Of a stretch of DNA of 64,000 bases, positions 37,209-46,865 are shown in pieces. The notes below the pieces were generated by a model. That model saw only the letters and a list, made by a program, of their open reading frames with translations, did no database searches and was not told the origin of the DNA. Where the stretch lies: assembly GCF_050624435.1 (NCBI RefSeq), contig NC_134538.1, positions 129,128,937 through 129,192,936 on the forward strand, read 5' to 3'. Each line of letters begins with the position of its first letter. Positions within the stretch are counted from its first letter, which is position 1. The stretch is from Tenrec ecaudatus. Taxonomy: Eukaryota > Chordata > Mammalia > Afrosoricida > Tenrecidae. The translations under genes and the position numbers were made by a program.

Positions 37209-37210
<2 letters not shown>

Positions 37211-37866
37211 TCTAGAGAAAGCTGTCTCTTTCACTGTGGGCTGTAGAGAAGGCTTTCTCTCTGTCTCTCTCTGGTGGCCTTATAGAAGGCTGTCTCTGTG
37301 TGTGTGCTTTAAAGAAGTCTTATTCTCTCTCTGTGGGCTCTAGAGATGTCTTTCTCTCTCTGAGAGCTCTATAGAAGACTTTCTCTCTTTGTGTGTGGGC
37401 TCTAGAGAAGGTTGTCTCTCTGTCTGTGGCCTCTTGAGAAGGATTTCTCTCTCTCTATGTGGGCTATAGAGAAGGCTTTCCCTCTCTGTGGGCTCTAGAG
37501 AAGGCTTTATGTCTCTGTGGGTCATAGAGAAGTCTTTCTCTCTGTGTGGGCTCTAAAGAAGCATTTCTCTCTGTGTGGCGGGGGTTGGGGGCTCTAGAGA
37601 AGGCTTTCTCTCTCTGAGGGCTCTAGTGAAAGCTTTCTCTCTCTCTGTCTATGGGCTCTAGAGAAGAGAAGGCTTTCACTCTGTCTATGGTTAGATAAGG
37701 CTTCCCTCTCTCTTCTGGGCTCAAGAGAAGGCGTTCTCTCTCTCTCTGTGGGCTCTAGAGAAGGCTTTCTCACTCTCTGTGGGCTCTATAGCAGGCGGTC
37801 TCTCTCTTTGTGTGGGCTCTAGAGAAGGCTTTCTCTCTGTGTGTTTGGATTTAGGGAAGACTTTTG

Positions 37867-37878
37867 CTGTCTGTGAGG
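37867..37878 (+). repeat. Probable L1 target-site duplication, left copy
   Basis: 'ctgtctgtgag' directly precedes the poly-T of the antisense L1. It matches 'ctctctgtgag' at 49809-49819 with one difference. The repeat context is CT-rich, so some of the match could be chance. Confidence 0.5.
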
Positions 37879-37905
37879 TTTTTTTATTTTTTTAAATATT
37901 TTTAT

Positions 37906-40244
37906 GTGGGCTCATACAATTTTTATCACAATCCATACACTCATCCATTGTGTCAAGAACATATTCACATTTGTTGCCATCATCATTCTCAAAGCACTTG
38001 CCTTCCACCTAAACACTTAATATCCACTGCTAATTTTCCCCCTACCTCCCTACTCCCTTCTACTTCATGAACACTTCATCATTCATATATCATTATTATT
38101 TTGTTATATATTACACTGTCTGGTGTCTTACCCTGCCCACTTCTCTGCTGTCCCTCCCCCAGGGAGGAGGCTATATGTAGATTCTTGTAATCCGTTCCCC
38201 CTTTCTACCTCACATTGTCTCCACCCTCCAGGCATCACCACTCTCATCACTGGTTCTGGTGAGTCATCTGTCCTGGATTCCCTGTGTTTCCCGTTGTCAG
38301 CTGTACCAATGTACCTCCTCTGGTCTAGCCAGGTTTGCAAGGTAGAATTGTCATCATGATAGTGCGGGGGAGGAAGTATTTAAGAACTAGAGGAAAGTTT
38401 TATGTTTCATCGTTGCTACCCTGAACCCTGACTGGCTCATCTCCTCCCCAGAACCCCTCAGCATGGGGTGTCCGTTTGACTACCACTGGGCTTTGAGCCT
38501 CCACTCTACACTCACCCGCATTTTCAATGATATGATTTTTTGTTCCTTGATGCTAGATACCTGATCCCTTTGACAGCTCGTGGTCACTCAGGCTCGTGTG
38601 ATTCTTCCATGTGGACTTTGATGCTTCTCAGCTAGATGGCCACTTGTTTATCTTCAAGCTTTTAAGACCCCAGGGGATATATCTTTTGGTAGCCGGGCAC
38701 TGTCAGCTTTCTTCACTACATTTGCTTATGCACATATATTTCTTCAGCAATCGTGTCAGGAAGGTGTGCATCATGGAATGCCAATTTATTAGAACAAAAT
38801 ATCCTTTCATTGAGTAAGCGCTTGAGTGGAGGTCCAATGTCCATCTGCTACATTAATACTAACCCCCTAAATATATGCACATAGATTTATTTCTCCACAC
38901 TCATATAAATATATTTACATATGTACATTCCAGTCTTTGGACCTCTATAAATACCCTTTGTCACCTAATTCTTTCTCTATTTCCTTTTACTTTCCTCTTG
39001 TCCCACTAGCATGCTCAGCCTTCATTTGGGTTTCAGTAATTTCTCTCGGTTACCTTGCCCTTGCTGATTCCCTACCGGGCCACTCACACCCTCCTTACTA
39101 CTGATTTAGGATCACTTATTGCTCCCCTGTCATTTGGTTGGTCAGCACCATCTCCCTGCCCCTTCTCCCATGTCTCCCCAGAACCATTGGTCCCATTGTT
39201 TTCTCCTCCAGACTATTCATCCAGTTCATCTTATCTAGATAGATCTGTAGAGATAATAATATGCACCAAAAATCAAGTCATTGTAAGATTGGCAATGAGT
39301 GAGCTATGGCAATAAAGGGGGAAACCAAATACCCAATAGAAGAATAAATTAATTAAAAGAAAAAAAATTTTAAAAAGAAAGAAAAACCTGTAAATAGATA
39401 AAGGTCTGATTTTTTATCTCTAGGCATGTCCTTCAGTCAGGTCTAATGGGGTACCATGCTCTGGTATTAGAGTCTGTCCTTTGTACTCCCATTGGGGGCT
39501 TCCTGCTCTGCTCCCACAGGTGCTGTGTTGCACGCTTTTAGTGCATTGCCTCAGTGTCACAGGGTTAGTTTGGGCCAGTCCCGGCCCTGAGTCTCCAGTG
39601 TTGTCCCCCTTAGGGTCCTGGGCCATCAAGGGACGATGAATCTCCTAGTGGGATCAGCCATATTGTTCACTCTGTTCATTAGCTGTTCAGAGCGGGGATA
39701 TCATCCTCCAGGCTTACTGGGCCAGGATGTGCTCCACTCTCTCTTCCTCGCCCCCCCCACACTTTTTTTTCAGTATATGTGCTGCCGAGGAGAGCACCCT
39801 CTCCCTTTCTTTGCTCCCATTTGTGCTGATCTCGCATGCCGTCCTCTCAAGTAAATTCTTCTGGGGTGAGGGGCAGTTGTCCATGTAACTTTTTTGGGGG
39901 CCGAGCCCTCAGGCCCCTCCACAGGCTCCCCACTCCTTCCCGGCACACTGCAGTCGTAAGGCACTGGCTTTATATCTGGTCCCTCATTCCCTGTGGAGAC
40001 ACAAACAATACCCTCCCTTGTTGGGTCAGTGCCCTATTCCCCCATCACACATTTTTCCCTTACCCCTTTGCTCCCTCCACTCCCATTTTAGTTGGCTACC
40101 GTATGTACCCCTGGGTTTGGGCTGGCCCCTCTCATAATATAGGAGTGTTTGTATATAGGAGTGTTTGTATATAGGAGCTTTTTCCCTGTGCCCCTTTTGC
40201 ACTTACCTTTCTGTTCTCTCTTTTTAATACATAAATAAATAAAC
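37906..40244 (-). mobile_element. L1 3' UTR
   Basis: About 2.3 kb of non-coding L1 sequence between the ORF2 stop and the tail. Its polyadenylation-side end matches the truncated L1 pieces at 11083, 12290, 19106, 21605, 24440, 50208, 54148 and 56520, so this is the reference copy in the window. A small (CCCC)A-rich and G-rich zone lies at 39740-39960. Open frames here are not genes. Confidence 0.8.
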
Positions 40245-40895
40245 TTACCTCAGCTGACTCATGTTATACTTGTCCTTTTGTGCTTGGCTCACTTCATTTA
40301 ACATTATTTCCCCCACTTCTTCCCATGCATTGATATGCTTCATGCGTTCATCACTGCTTTTTAGTGATGCATAGTACTCCATTGTATGTATGTACCACAG
40401 TTTTTTAATCCATTCGTCTGTTGATGGAAATTTGTGTTGTTCCCAACTTCTTGCAATTGTGAACTGCGCTGCAATGAACATTGGAACACAGATTTCTGGC
40501 CGTGGTTTGTTTCTTGCCTCTTCTGAGTATATGGCCAGTAGAGGGATTGCTGGGTCGAATGGTAACTCAATTTCCATCTGTTTGAGAAATCGCCAAATCG
40601 ATTTCCACAGTGACTGTACATATCTACAAGTCCACCAGCAGTGGATGAGAGTTCCTATCTCACCATAGCCCCTCCAACATTTGTTGCTTTCTGGTATTTT
40701 TATTGGTCTATCTTTGAGGGTGGTAGGTGGTACCTCATTGTTGCTTTGATTTTCATTTCTCTTATGGCCAATGAATGGGAACCTTTTCTCATATGTTTAT
40801 TGGTCATTCAGATTTCAGACTCTGTGAAACTTCTTTTCAGGTTCTTTGCTCACCTCCTCAGTGAGCAATTAGTTTTTCTCTTATTGAAAGCTTGC

Positions 40896-40911
40896 AAAGA
40901 ATTGTAGATTT
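40896..40911 (+). repeat. Target-site duplication, left copy, of the HNRNPF retrocopy
   Basis: 'aaagaattgtagattt' is repeated exactly at 42933-42948. The host L1 reads continuously when one copy and the insertion are removed. Confidence 0.95.
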
Positions 40912-41101
40912 GAGTGTGCGGAAACTCGCTGGGGCTGGCGGCTGGCGGCGGGGCGCGCTGTGGAAGGGCTAATTCATAACTTCCAGAACATCTTGCTTGA
41001 GGCTGAGCATCTACCATTATCTTTAAAAGCTACGAAAAGCCACACTAAGCTGGTTTGACACCTGACCTGTTGAATCTCCATGATGCTGGGTCCTGAGGGA
41101 G

Positions 41102-42325
41102 GTGAAGGTTTTGTGGTCAAGCTCCGAGGCTTGCCGTGGTCTTGGTCGATTGAGGATGTGCAGAATTTCCTCTCTGAATGCAAAATTCATGATGGCGCAT
41201 CAGGTGTTCATTTCATCTACACCAGAGAAGGGAGACAGTGGTGAGGCTTTTGTTGAACTTGAATCAGAAGATGATGTAAAAATGGCCTTGAAGAAAGACA
41301 GAGAAAGCATGGGGCACCGCTATATTGAGGTATTCAAGTCCCACCGAACCGAAATGGACTGGGTGTTGAAGCACAGTGGTCCAAACAGTGCCGATACTGC
41401 CAACGATGGCTTCGTGCGCCTCCGAGGACTTCCATTTGGATGCACAAAGGAAGAAATTGTTCAGTTCTTCTCAGGGTTGGAAATTATGCCCAATGGTATC
41501 ACTTTGCCAGTAGACCCCGAGGGCAAGATTACAGGAGAAGCCTTTGTGCAGTTTGCTTCACAGGAATTAGCGGAGAAGGCGCTAGGGAAGCATAAGGAAA
41601 GAATTGGGCACAGGTATATTGAAGTGTTTAAGAGCAGTCAGGAAGAAGTGAGAACATATTCTGATCCCCCTCTAAAGTTCATCTCTGTGCAGCGGCCAGG
41701 GCCCTATGACCGGCCTGGCACCGCTCGGAGATACATTGGCATTGTGAAACAAGCAGGCTTTGACAGGATGAGGTCTGGAGCCTATAGTACAGGCTATGGA
41801 GGTTATGAGGAGTATAGTGGCCTCAGCGATAGCTATGGTTTCACCACAGATCTATTTGGAAGAGATCTCAGTTATTGTCTGTCAGGAATGTATGACCACA
41901 GATACGGAGACAGTGAATTTGCTGTCCAGAGCACAACCGGACACTGTGTCCATATGAGGGGGCTACCATACAAAGCAACAGAGAATGACATTTATAATTT
42001 CTTCTCTCCACTTAATCCTGTGAGAGTACATATTGAGATTGGCCCTGATGGAAGAGTGACCGGTGAAGCAGATGTCGAGTTTGGCACTCATGAAGAAGCC
42101 GTGGCTGCAATGTCGAAAGACAGAGCCAATATGCAGCATAGATACATAGAGCTGTTCTTGAATTCAACCACAGGGGCCAGCAACGGGGCATATAATAGCC
42201 AAATGATACAGGGCATGGGGGTATCAACCCAGTCTACTTACACTGGCCTTGAGAGTCAGTCTGTGAGTGGCTGTTACGGGGCTGGCTATAGTGGTCAGCT
42301 AAACAGCATGGGTGGATATGACTAG
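41102..42325 (+). CDS. Open remainder of the HNRNPF retrocopy (407 codons), probably not expressed
   Basis: An uninterrupted frame starts at an out-of-frame ATG in the first quasi-RRM, so about 45 N-terminal residues are nonsense. From '[20 protein letters not shown]' on it is hnRNP F. Quasi-RRM2 falls at about residues 103-180 ('[20 protein letters not shown]') and quasi-RRM3 at about 281-358 ('[20 protein letters not shown]'), with glycine-tyrosine-rich linkers between and after. If translated from 41102 or from the first native in-frame ATG at 41282 it would yield a two-quasi-RRM protein. No promoter is evident, since the upstream DNA is L1 antisense sequence. I judge it a pseudogene frame. 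Confidence 0.35.
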   Translation: MKVLWSSSEACRGLGRLRMCRISSLNAKFMMAHQVFISSTPEKGDSGEAFVELESEDDVKMALKKDRESMGHRYIEVFKSHRTEMDWVLKHSGPNSADTANDGFVRLRGLPFGCTKEEIVQFFSGLEIMPNGITLPVDPEGKITGEAFVQFASQELAEKALGKHKERIGHRYIEVFKSSQEEVRTYSDPPLKFISVQRPGPYDRPGTARRYIGIVKQAGFDRMRSGAYSTGYGGYEEYSGLSDSYGFTTDLFGRDLSYCLSGMYDHRYGDSEFAVQSTTGHCVHMRGLPYKATENDIYNFFSPLNPVRVHIEIGPDGRVTGEADVEFGTHEEAVAAMSKDRANMQHRYIELFLNSTTGASNGAYNSQMIQGMGVSTQSTYTGLESQSVSGCYGAGYSGQLNSMGGYD

Positions 42326-42906
42326 TTTTATAGAAATATTTTGAGTTATTTCAATCAAATTATCACAGGTAGCCAACAAGCAGTGGAGAGCAGTTATTAC
42401 ATAGAAGCTGTGGGACCCATTTTGCACCATGAGTTTTGTGAAATCTGGATTAAAAAAAATTACCTCTTCAGTGTTTTCTCATGCAAACTTTCTTCTAGAA
42501 GCATGTGATAAAGATAATGAGTAAATGATAAACATTTTGGCTTTTCTCAACATTTTTGTAGTATACTAAAGAGTGATGCCAGAGTTAAAAGTAGTTAAAA
42601 ATGTGGATCTTTTACACCACATCGCAGTAAACACACTGGGGAGACATGCTTTTTTTGGAAACTCAAAAGGTGCTAGATCCCTAATCCAAAGAGAAACATT
42701 TCTCACGTTTGTTCATTCTAGTTTGTTCTCATTTAAAATCTTATAGGTTAAGTTTTAAGCTTTTAAAAAGTTAATTTTGAAAATTGAGACACAATACTAA
42801 TACTGTAGGCATTGGTGAGGCCTTGACTTAAACCTTGCTTTGTACTGTGATTTCCTTTTGGGTGTATTTTGCTAAGTGAAACTTGTTAACCAAATTTTTT
42901 TCTTAA

Positions 42907-42912
42907 AATAAA
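42907..42912 (+). promoter_or_regulatory. Polyadenylation signal of the HNRNPF retrocopy
   Basis: AATAAA lies about 12 bases before the A-tail at 42924-42935, the expected spacing for a copied mature mRNA. Confidence 0.95.
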
Positions 42913-42932
42913 GACTTTTTCACAAAAAAAAA

Positions 42933-42948
42933 AAAGAATTGTAGATTT
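42933..42948 (+). repeat. Target-site duplication, right copy, of the HNRNPF retrocopy
   Basis: Exact second copy of the 16 bases at 40896-40911. Its first three A residues overlap the end of the poly-A tail. Confidence 0.95.
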
Positions 42949-43351
42949 TAGTAATAAGGCCTTTCTCTGATGTGTCATTGCTAAAAATGTTTTCCCAGTT
43001 GGTGGACTCTCTTAGTACTCTCTTGGTGAATTCTTTGATGTACACAGGTGTCTTATCTTCAGTATATCCCACTTGTGTATTTGTGTCTCCTCTGCATTTG
43101 TATCCTTCCCTATTTCTTGTAGCCTATGTAATCCCTGTTCCAAGGTTCTCAGGTTTGTCCCTATTCCCTCATTGATGGTCCTAATTGTTTGGGATTTTAT
43201 CTCAAGGTCTGTGATCCACTTTGAGTTTATTCTTGTGCATGGAGTGAGGTAAGGGTCTTGTTTCATTTTTCTGCAGGTAGATATCCATTTTTCCAGCACC
43301 ATTTATTGAAGATGGCATCTGCACCCCTTTTAATATTTTGGGAGGCCTTAT

Positions 43352-43401
43352 GAAAGATCAGTTGCCCCACACCCCCAAAAAAGAAAGAAAGATCAGTTGC
43401 C
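43352..43401 (+). repeat. 20-bp A-rich insertion flanked by a 15-bp direct repeat, inside L1 ORF2
   Basis: 'gaaagatcagttgcc' occurs at 43352-43366 and again at 43387-43401. Between them lie the 20 bases 'ccacacccccaaaaaagaaa'. The layout of target duplication, tiny insert and A-rich end is that of an extremely short retrotransposition product. A slippage origin is less likely because the insert is not a copy of the flanks. Confidence 0.8.
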
Positions 43402-45849
43402 TATATGCTGATTTTTTAATTTCTGGGCGTACAGCTCTTTTCCATTGGTCTGAATATCTGTCATTGTGCCAGTACCACACTGTTTTGACTACTGTGGCCA
43501 TATAGTATGTGCTGAAATCAGGCAGAGCAAGCCCACCCACTTTGTCCTTCTTCTTGAGGAGTTCTCTGTGAATTCTGGGCACTACCCTCTCCAGATGAAG
43601 TTGGTAATCTGTTTTTCCATATCTTTGAAGAAGGATGGTGGTATTTTTATCAGGATAGCATTGAGCTTATATAGTGCATTGGGCAGAATACCTTTAATAT
43701 CTTTCCTTTGTCTTATGTTGTTAGTTAGGACCTCCAGTATGATGTTAAATAGGAGAGGGGCCAAAGGGCATCCTTGTCTGGTCCCCTTTTTTAGTGGAAT
43801 TGTTTGTGTCTTTTCTCCGTTAACTACATTAGCTGTTGGTGTTTCATATATGAATTGTATAATATTGAGGAATTTTCCTTCTATTCCTATCTTTTTAAGT
43901 GTCTTAAACAGGAATGCGTGTTGGATGCTGTTGAATCCCTTTTCTGCGTCTATTGATATCATCATGTGGTTCTTATCATTTTTCCTGCCAATGCGGTGAA
44001 TAATGCTGATGGTCTTTTGTATGTTGAACAATCCCTGCATCCCTGGTATGAATCCCACTTGATCGTGGTGGATTATTTTTTAATATGCTTTTGGATTCTA
44101 TTGGCCAGTATTTTGTTAAGGATTTTTGCATCAATATTCATTAGTGATATGGGTCAATAGTTCTCAATTTTTGTGACATCTTTGCCCACTTTAGGTATCA
44201 AAGATATACTAGCTTCATAGAAAGAGTTTGGCAGTTTTCCGTCTTTTTCTATGTTCTGGAAGAGTTTGTATAGGATTGGTGTCAGTTTTTCCCTGAATGC
44301 TTGGTAGAATTCTCCTGTGATGCCCAGGTGATTTATTTTGTTGGTAATCCCTTGATTACCTTGTCTATTTCATCCTTTGCTATGGGTCTATTGAGGTTGT
44401 TGACATCCATCTGGAATAGTCTAGGGAGGGATTTTGTTTCCAAATATTTGTCCATGTCTTCCAAAATATTGAATTCGTTAGAATATAGATCTTCATAGTA
44501 CTGTGTAATTATCCTTTTGATTTCATTAGGGTCTGATGTAATGTCCCCTGTTTCATCCCTCATTCTTGCAAATGTCGTTTGTTCCTTCCTTTCTTTGGTT
44601 AGGTTTGCCAGAGGTCTATCAATTCTCTTAATTCTTTCAAAGAACCAACTTTTAGCAGCATTAATTTTTCCATAGTTTTCTTGTTTTCCCTCTGTAGTAT
44701 CTCTGCTCTGATTTTTTATTATATCTATTCTCTTGCTACTAGTATGATTGTTCTGTTGACCCTGCTCTAGTTGGTGTAAGTTTTGTGTCAGCATATCATC
44801 CACTAGTCTCTCTTCTTTTTTAATGTGTGCATTTATTGCTATCAGCCTTCCTCTGATAAATGCCTTTGCTGTGTCCCACAGGATTTGGTATGTCATATTT
44901 TCATTCTCATTAGTTTCTAGAAACTTCCTGATTTTATCTCTGATCTGGGTCAATACCCACTCCTTTTTCAATAGGAAATTGTTCATCCTCCAATTGTTGA
45001 CCCTTGTTTTCTTCACTGTCCTTCTGTTAATTTCCAGCTTTATGGCACAATGATTGGAGAGAGATGTCTGTAGAATCTCTATGTGCTTGAATTTACTCAA
45101 ATTCGACTTGTGTCCTAGCATGTGGTCTATTTTTGAATATGTGCCAAGTGAACTTGAAAAGAATGTGAATTTTTTTACATGTGGGTGGAAAGCTCTGAAA
45201 ATATCTATCATGTCAAGTCGTCCAATTGTGATATTTAGATCAGTAGCCTTCCTGTTGAGTTTCTTTCCTAATGATCTGTCTTTATCAGAGAGTGGTGTAT
45301 TAAAGTCAACAACTATAATTGTTGAACCTGTGATCTTTTTTCATCTTTTAGAGTGTTTGATTTATGAATTTTGCAGGTCTCTCGTGAGGTGCAAAAATGA
45401 TTATTATACTCACTGGTTCTTGGTCTATTGTTGCCTTGAGCATTATATAGTGCCCCTCCTTGTCTCTTGTTATGGCCTGTATCTTGAGGTCAATTTGGTC
45501 AGATATTAAGATCGCTACACCTGCTTTTTTTGCATTACCATTTGCTTGGTATATTTTTCTCCAGCCTTTAATGCTCAACCTGCTTTTGTCTATAAGCTTG
45601 AGATGAGTCTCCTGGAGGGAGCAAATTGATGGGTTATATTTCCTGAGCCAGTCTGTTAGCTGCTGACTTTTAATGTCTGGATTCAGGCCATTGATATTCA
45701 GTATTATTATATCTATCTGTGGACTCTATGATGTCATATACCTTTTGTGATGGATAATTTTCTATCTACCTGTCTTATCCGCTTGTTTTGTGTGAGTGGT
45801 TTATGTTTGCTTTCTTTCCACTATTGAGCTGATGCTATCCTGGGGCTGT

Positions 45850-46865
45850 TTCCTCTTTGTCTCCCTATGTGTGGAGTTGTTCTAGGTGATGGTCTCTTAT
45901 TTGGCCTTGGTGGGTGTTGATCTTCAGCCCATACTGGATCGGCAAGGATGTTTTGTAGGGTTGGGTTTGTTTTTATGTATTCTTTGAGGTTGTGCCTGTC
46001 TGAGAATACTCTTAGTTCTCCATCTATCTTAATAGATAATTTGGCTGGGTAATGTATTCTTGGTTTTGCGTTGTTTTACTTCAATTTTTGGAATATCTTA
46101 CTCCATTCCTTCCTCTTCTTCATCGTTTCTGCTGATAGATCTGAACGTACTCTTATTGGAGTACCTTTATACGTGACTGTTTGCTTCTCCCTAGATGCTT
46201 TTATGATCTCCTTTTCCTCATAGTTGGATAGTTTGAAAATTATGTGTCTTGGTGACTTCATTTTTGGAATCAGTCTGGCTGGTGTTCTTTCCTCCTCTTT
46301 TATGGTTGCTTGATTTTCATTTATTAAGCTGGGGAAATTTTCCTCTAAGAATTCCCTTGCTATTGTCACTGTTGACTTCTTTGTCGTGTCTTGTTCTGGT
46401 AGTTGAATGATTCTAATATTGTTTCTTTTCATAGCACCTGATATGGCTCTCATGTTTTCCTCAGTTTCTTTGATTGTCTTATTTCACTGTTTTTCCCATT
46501 TGCCGAGGTCTGCTTGGTTGTCCTCTAGGTCACAGGTGTGATTCTCTGCCTCCTCAAACCTATTCACTATGTCTGTCAATTTGTCCCTGGATTCTGTTAT
46601 TTCATCCCTTGACTCTTGTATTTCCCTTTAGTGTGTTGCCTTTATCTCCTATATCATTTCATCTTTTTTTCTAAATTGCTTCCCTCATATCTTTTATGAC
46701 TTTAAGCAACCTTGTGAAAAAAATTTTTGTGGCAGGTCAATATCTGCTTCTTCTATGCACACCGGTAGGTTCATGACTTCTTCCATCATTTTTTTCTGTT
46801 TTTCCTGCTTTTTCTTTGAAGATGTTGGAACTGTTGCTGTTAATGTGTTGTTTTAGAGGAGACCG
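45850..46865 (-). pseudogene. L1 ORF1 (RNA-binding protein), broken
   Basis: The central and C-terminal part is clear: 'NNIRIIQLPEQD', then 'SPRHIIFKLSNYEEKEIIKA', 'REKQTVTYKGTPIRVRSDLS' and, past a stop codon at 46076-46078, 'RIHYPAKLSIKIDGELRVFS'. The N-terminal coiled-coil region at about 46454-46865 carries several further stops. ORF1 protein normally forms trimers that coat L1 RNA. This copy is dead. Confidence 0.85.

Larger units (their letters stand above)
26226..37870 (+). repeat. 11.6-kb pyrimidine-rich minisatellite array, unit about 30 bp
   Basis: Several hundred tandem units share the core GGCTCTAGAGAAGGCTTTCT. Each is followed by a variable CT or GT tract and usually CTGTGG before the next core. 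The core contains the palindrome CTCTAGAG and the imperfect inverted pair GAGAAGG/CTTTCTC. Unit variants include 'gggttatagagaagtcttt', 'ggcctttagagaaggcttt' and 'gtgctacagaaggctatct'. Long pure (CT)n tracts (for example 27211-27288, 27770-27850, 28100-28180, 32706-32790), (GT)n tracts (32110-32156, 32495-32545, 33183-33226) and one (TA)n tract (37127-37208) lie inside it. Open frames of up to 191 codons, rich in 'SREGFLSL' and 'ALEKAFSL', arise because the unit is near 30 bp. I do not call any as a gene. Confidence 0.97.
40912..42935 (+). pseudogene. HNRNPF: HNRNPF processed pseudogene (retrocopy)
   Basis: An intronless copy of the mRNA for hnRNP F, a nuclear protein that binds G-rich RNA and regulates splicing and polyadenylation. 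It includes a GC-rich 5' UTR (40912-41079), coding sequence from ATG at 41080 to TAG at 42323-42325, a 3' UTR, AATAAA at 42907 and a poly-A tail, and is flanked by 16-bp duplications. Features that separate F from H paralogues include '[21 protein letters not shown]', '[13 protein letters not shown]' and the 'NSMGGYD' C terminus. Two bases are missing at about 41228-41232 in the first quasi-RRM, which shifts the frame. From there to the stop the frame is fully open with quasi-RRM2 and quasi-RRM3 complete. The total length would match the 415-residue family. The insertion disrupts L1 ORF2. Confidence 0.97.
40245..45720 (-). pseudogene. L1 ORF2 (endonuclease and reverse transcriptase), broken
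   Basis: The N-terminal endonuclease is encoded at about 45211-45720, where the frame gives 'INGLNPDIKSQQLTDWLRKY' and later 'CSLQETHLK'. The catalytic SDH motif is replaced by SNH near 45057. The reverse-transcriptase part at 43582-44400 keeps the 'ISIDAEK' motif and '[15 protein letters not shown]'. The text then passes from 'QRKDIKGI' directly to '[11 protein letters not shown]' at about 43690. This removes the FADD-box segment, judged to be some 130-140 residues by comparison with the family, and the frame stays open. The C-terminal part at 42949-43580 is frameshifted, and the last 110 codons end at 40245. The HNRNPF copy splits it at 40912-42932. It cannot encode an active protein. Confidence 0.9.

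Noticed and set aside
26246..37525. Dozens of open frames of 60-191 codons across the tandem array on both strands
   Set aside because: They follow from a unit near 30 bp that keeps any frame open, and overlap each other in several frames. No start context, domain or non-repeat content supports a gene.
26226..37870. CRISPR-like interpretation of regularly spaced repeats
   Set aside because: Spacing varies, the spacers are simple repeats and the genome is mammalian.
40912..42935. HNRNPH1 or HNRNPH2 as the source of the retrocopy
   Set aside because: Residues such as 'SHRTEMDW', '[10 protein letters not shown]' and '[11 protein letters not shown]' and the 'SMGGYD' C terminus are those of hnRNP F, and the H-specific C-terminal extension is absent.
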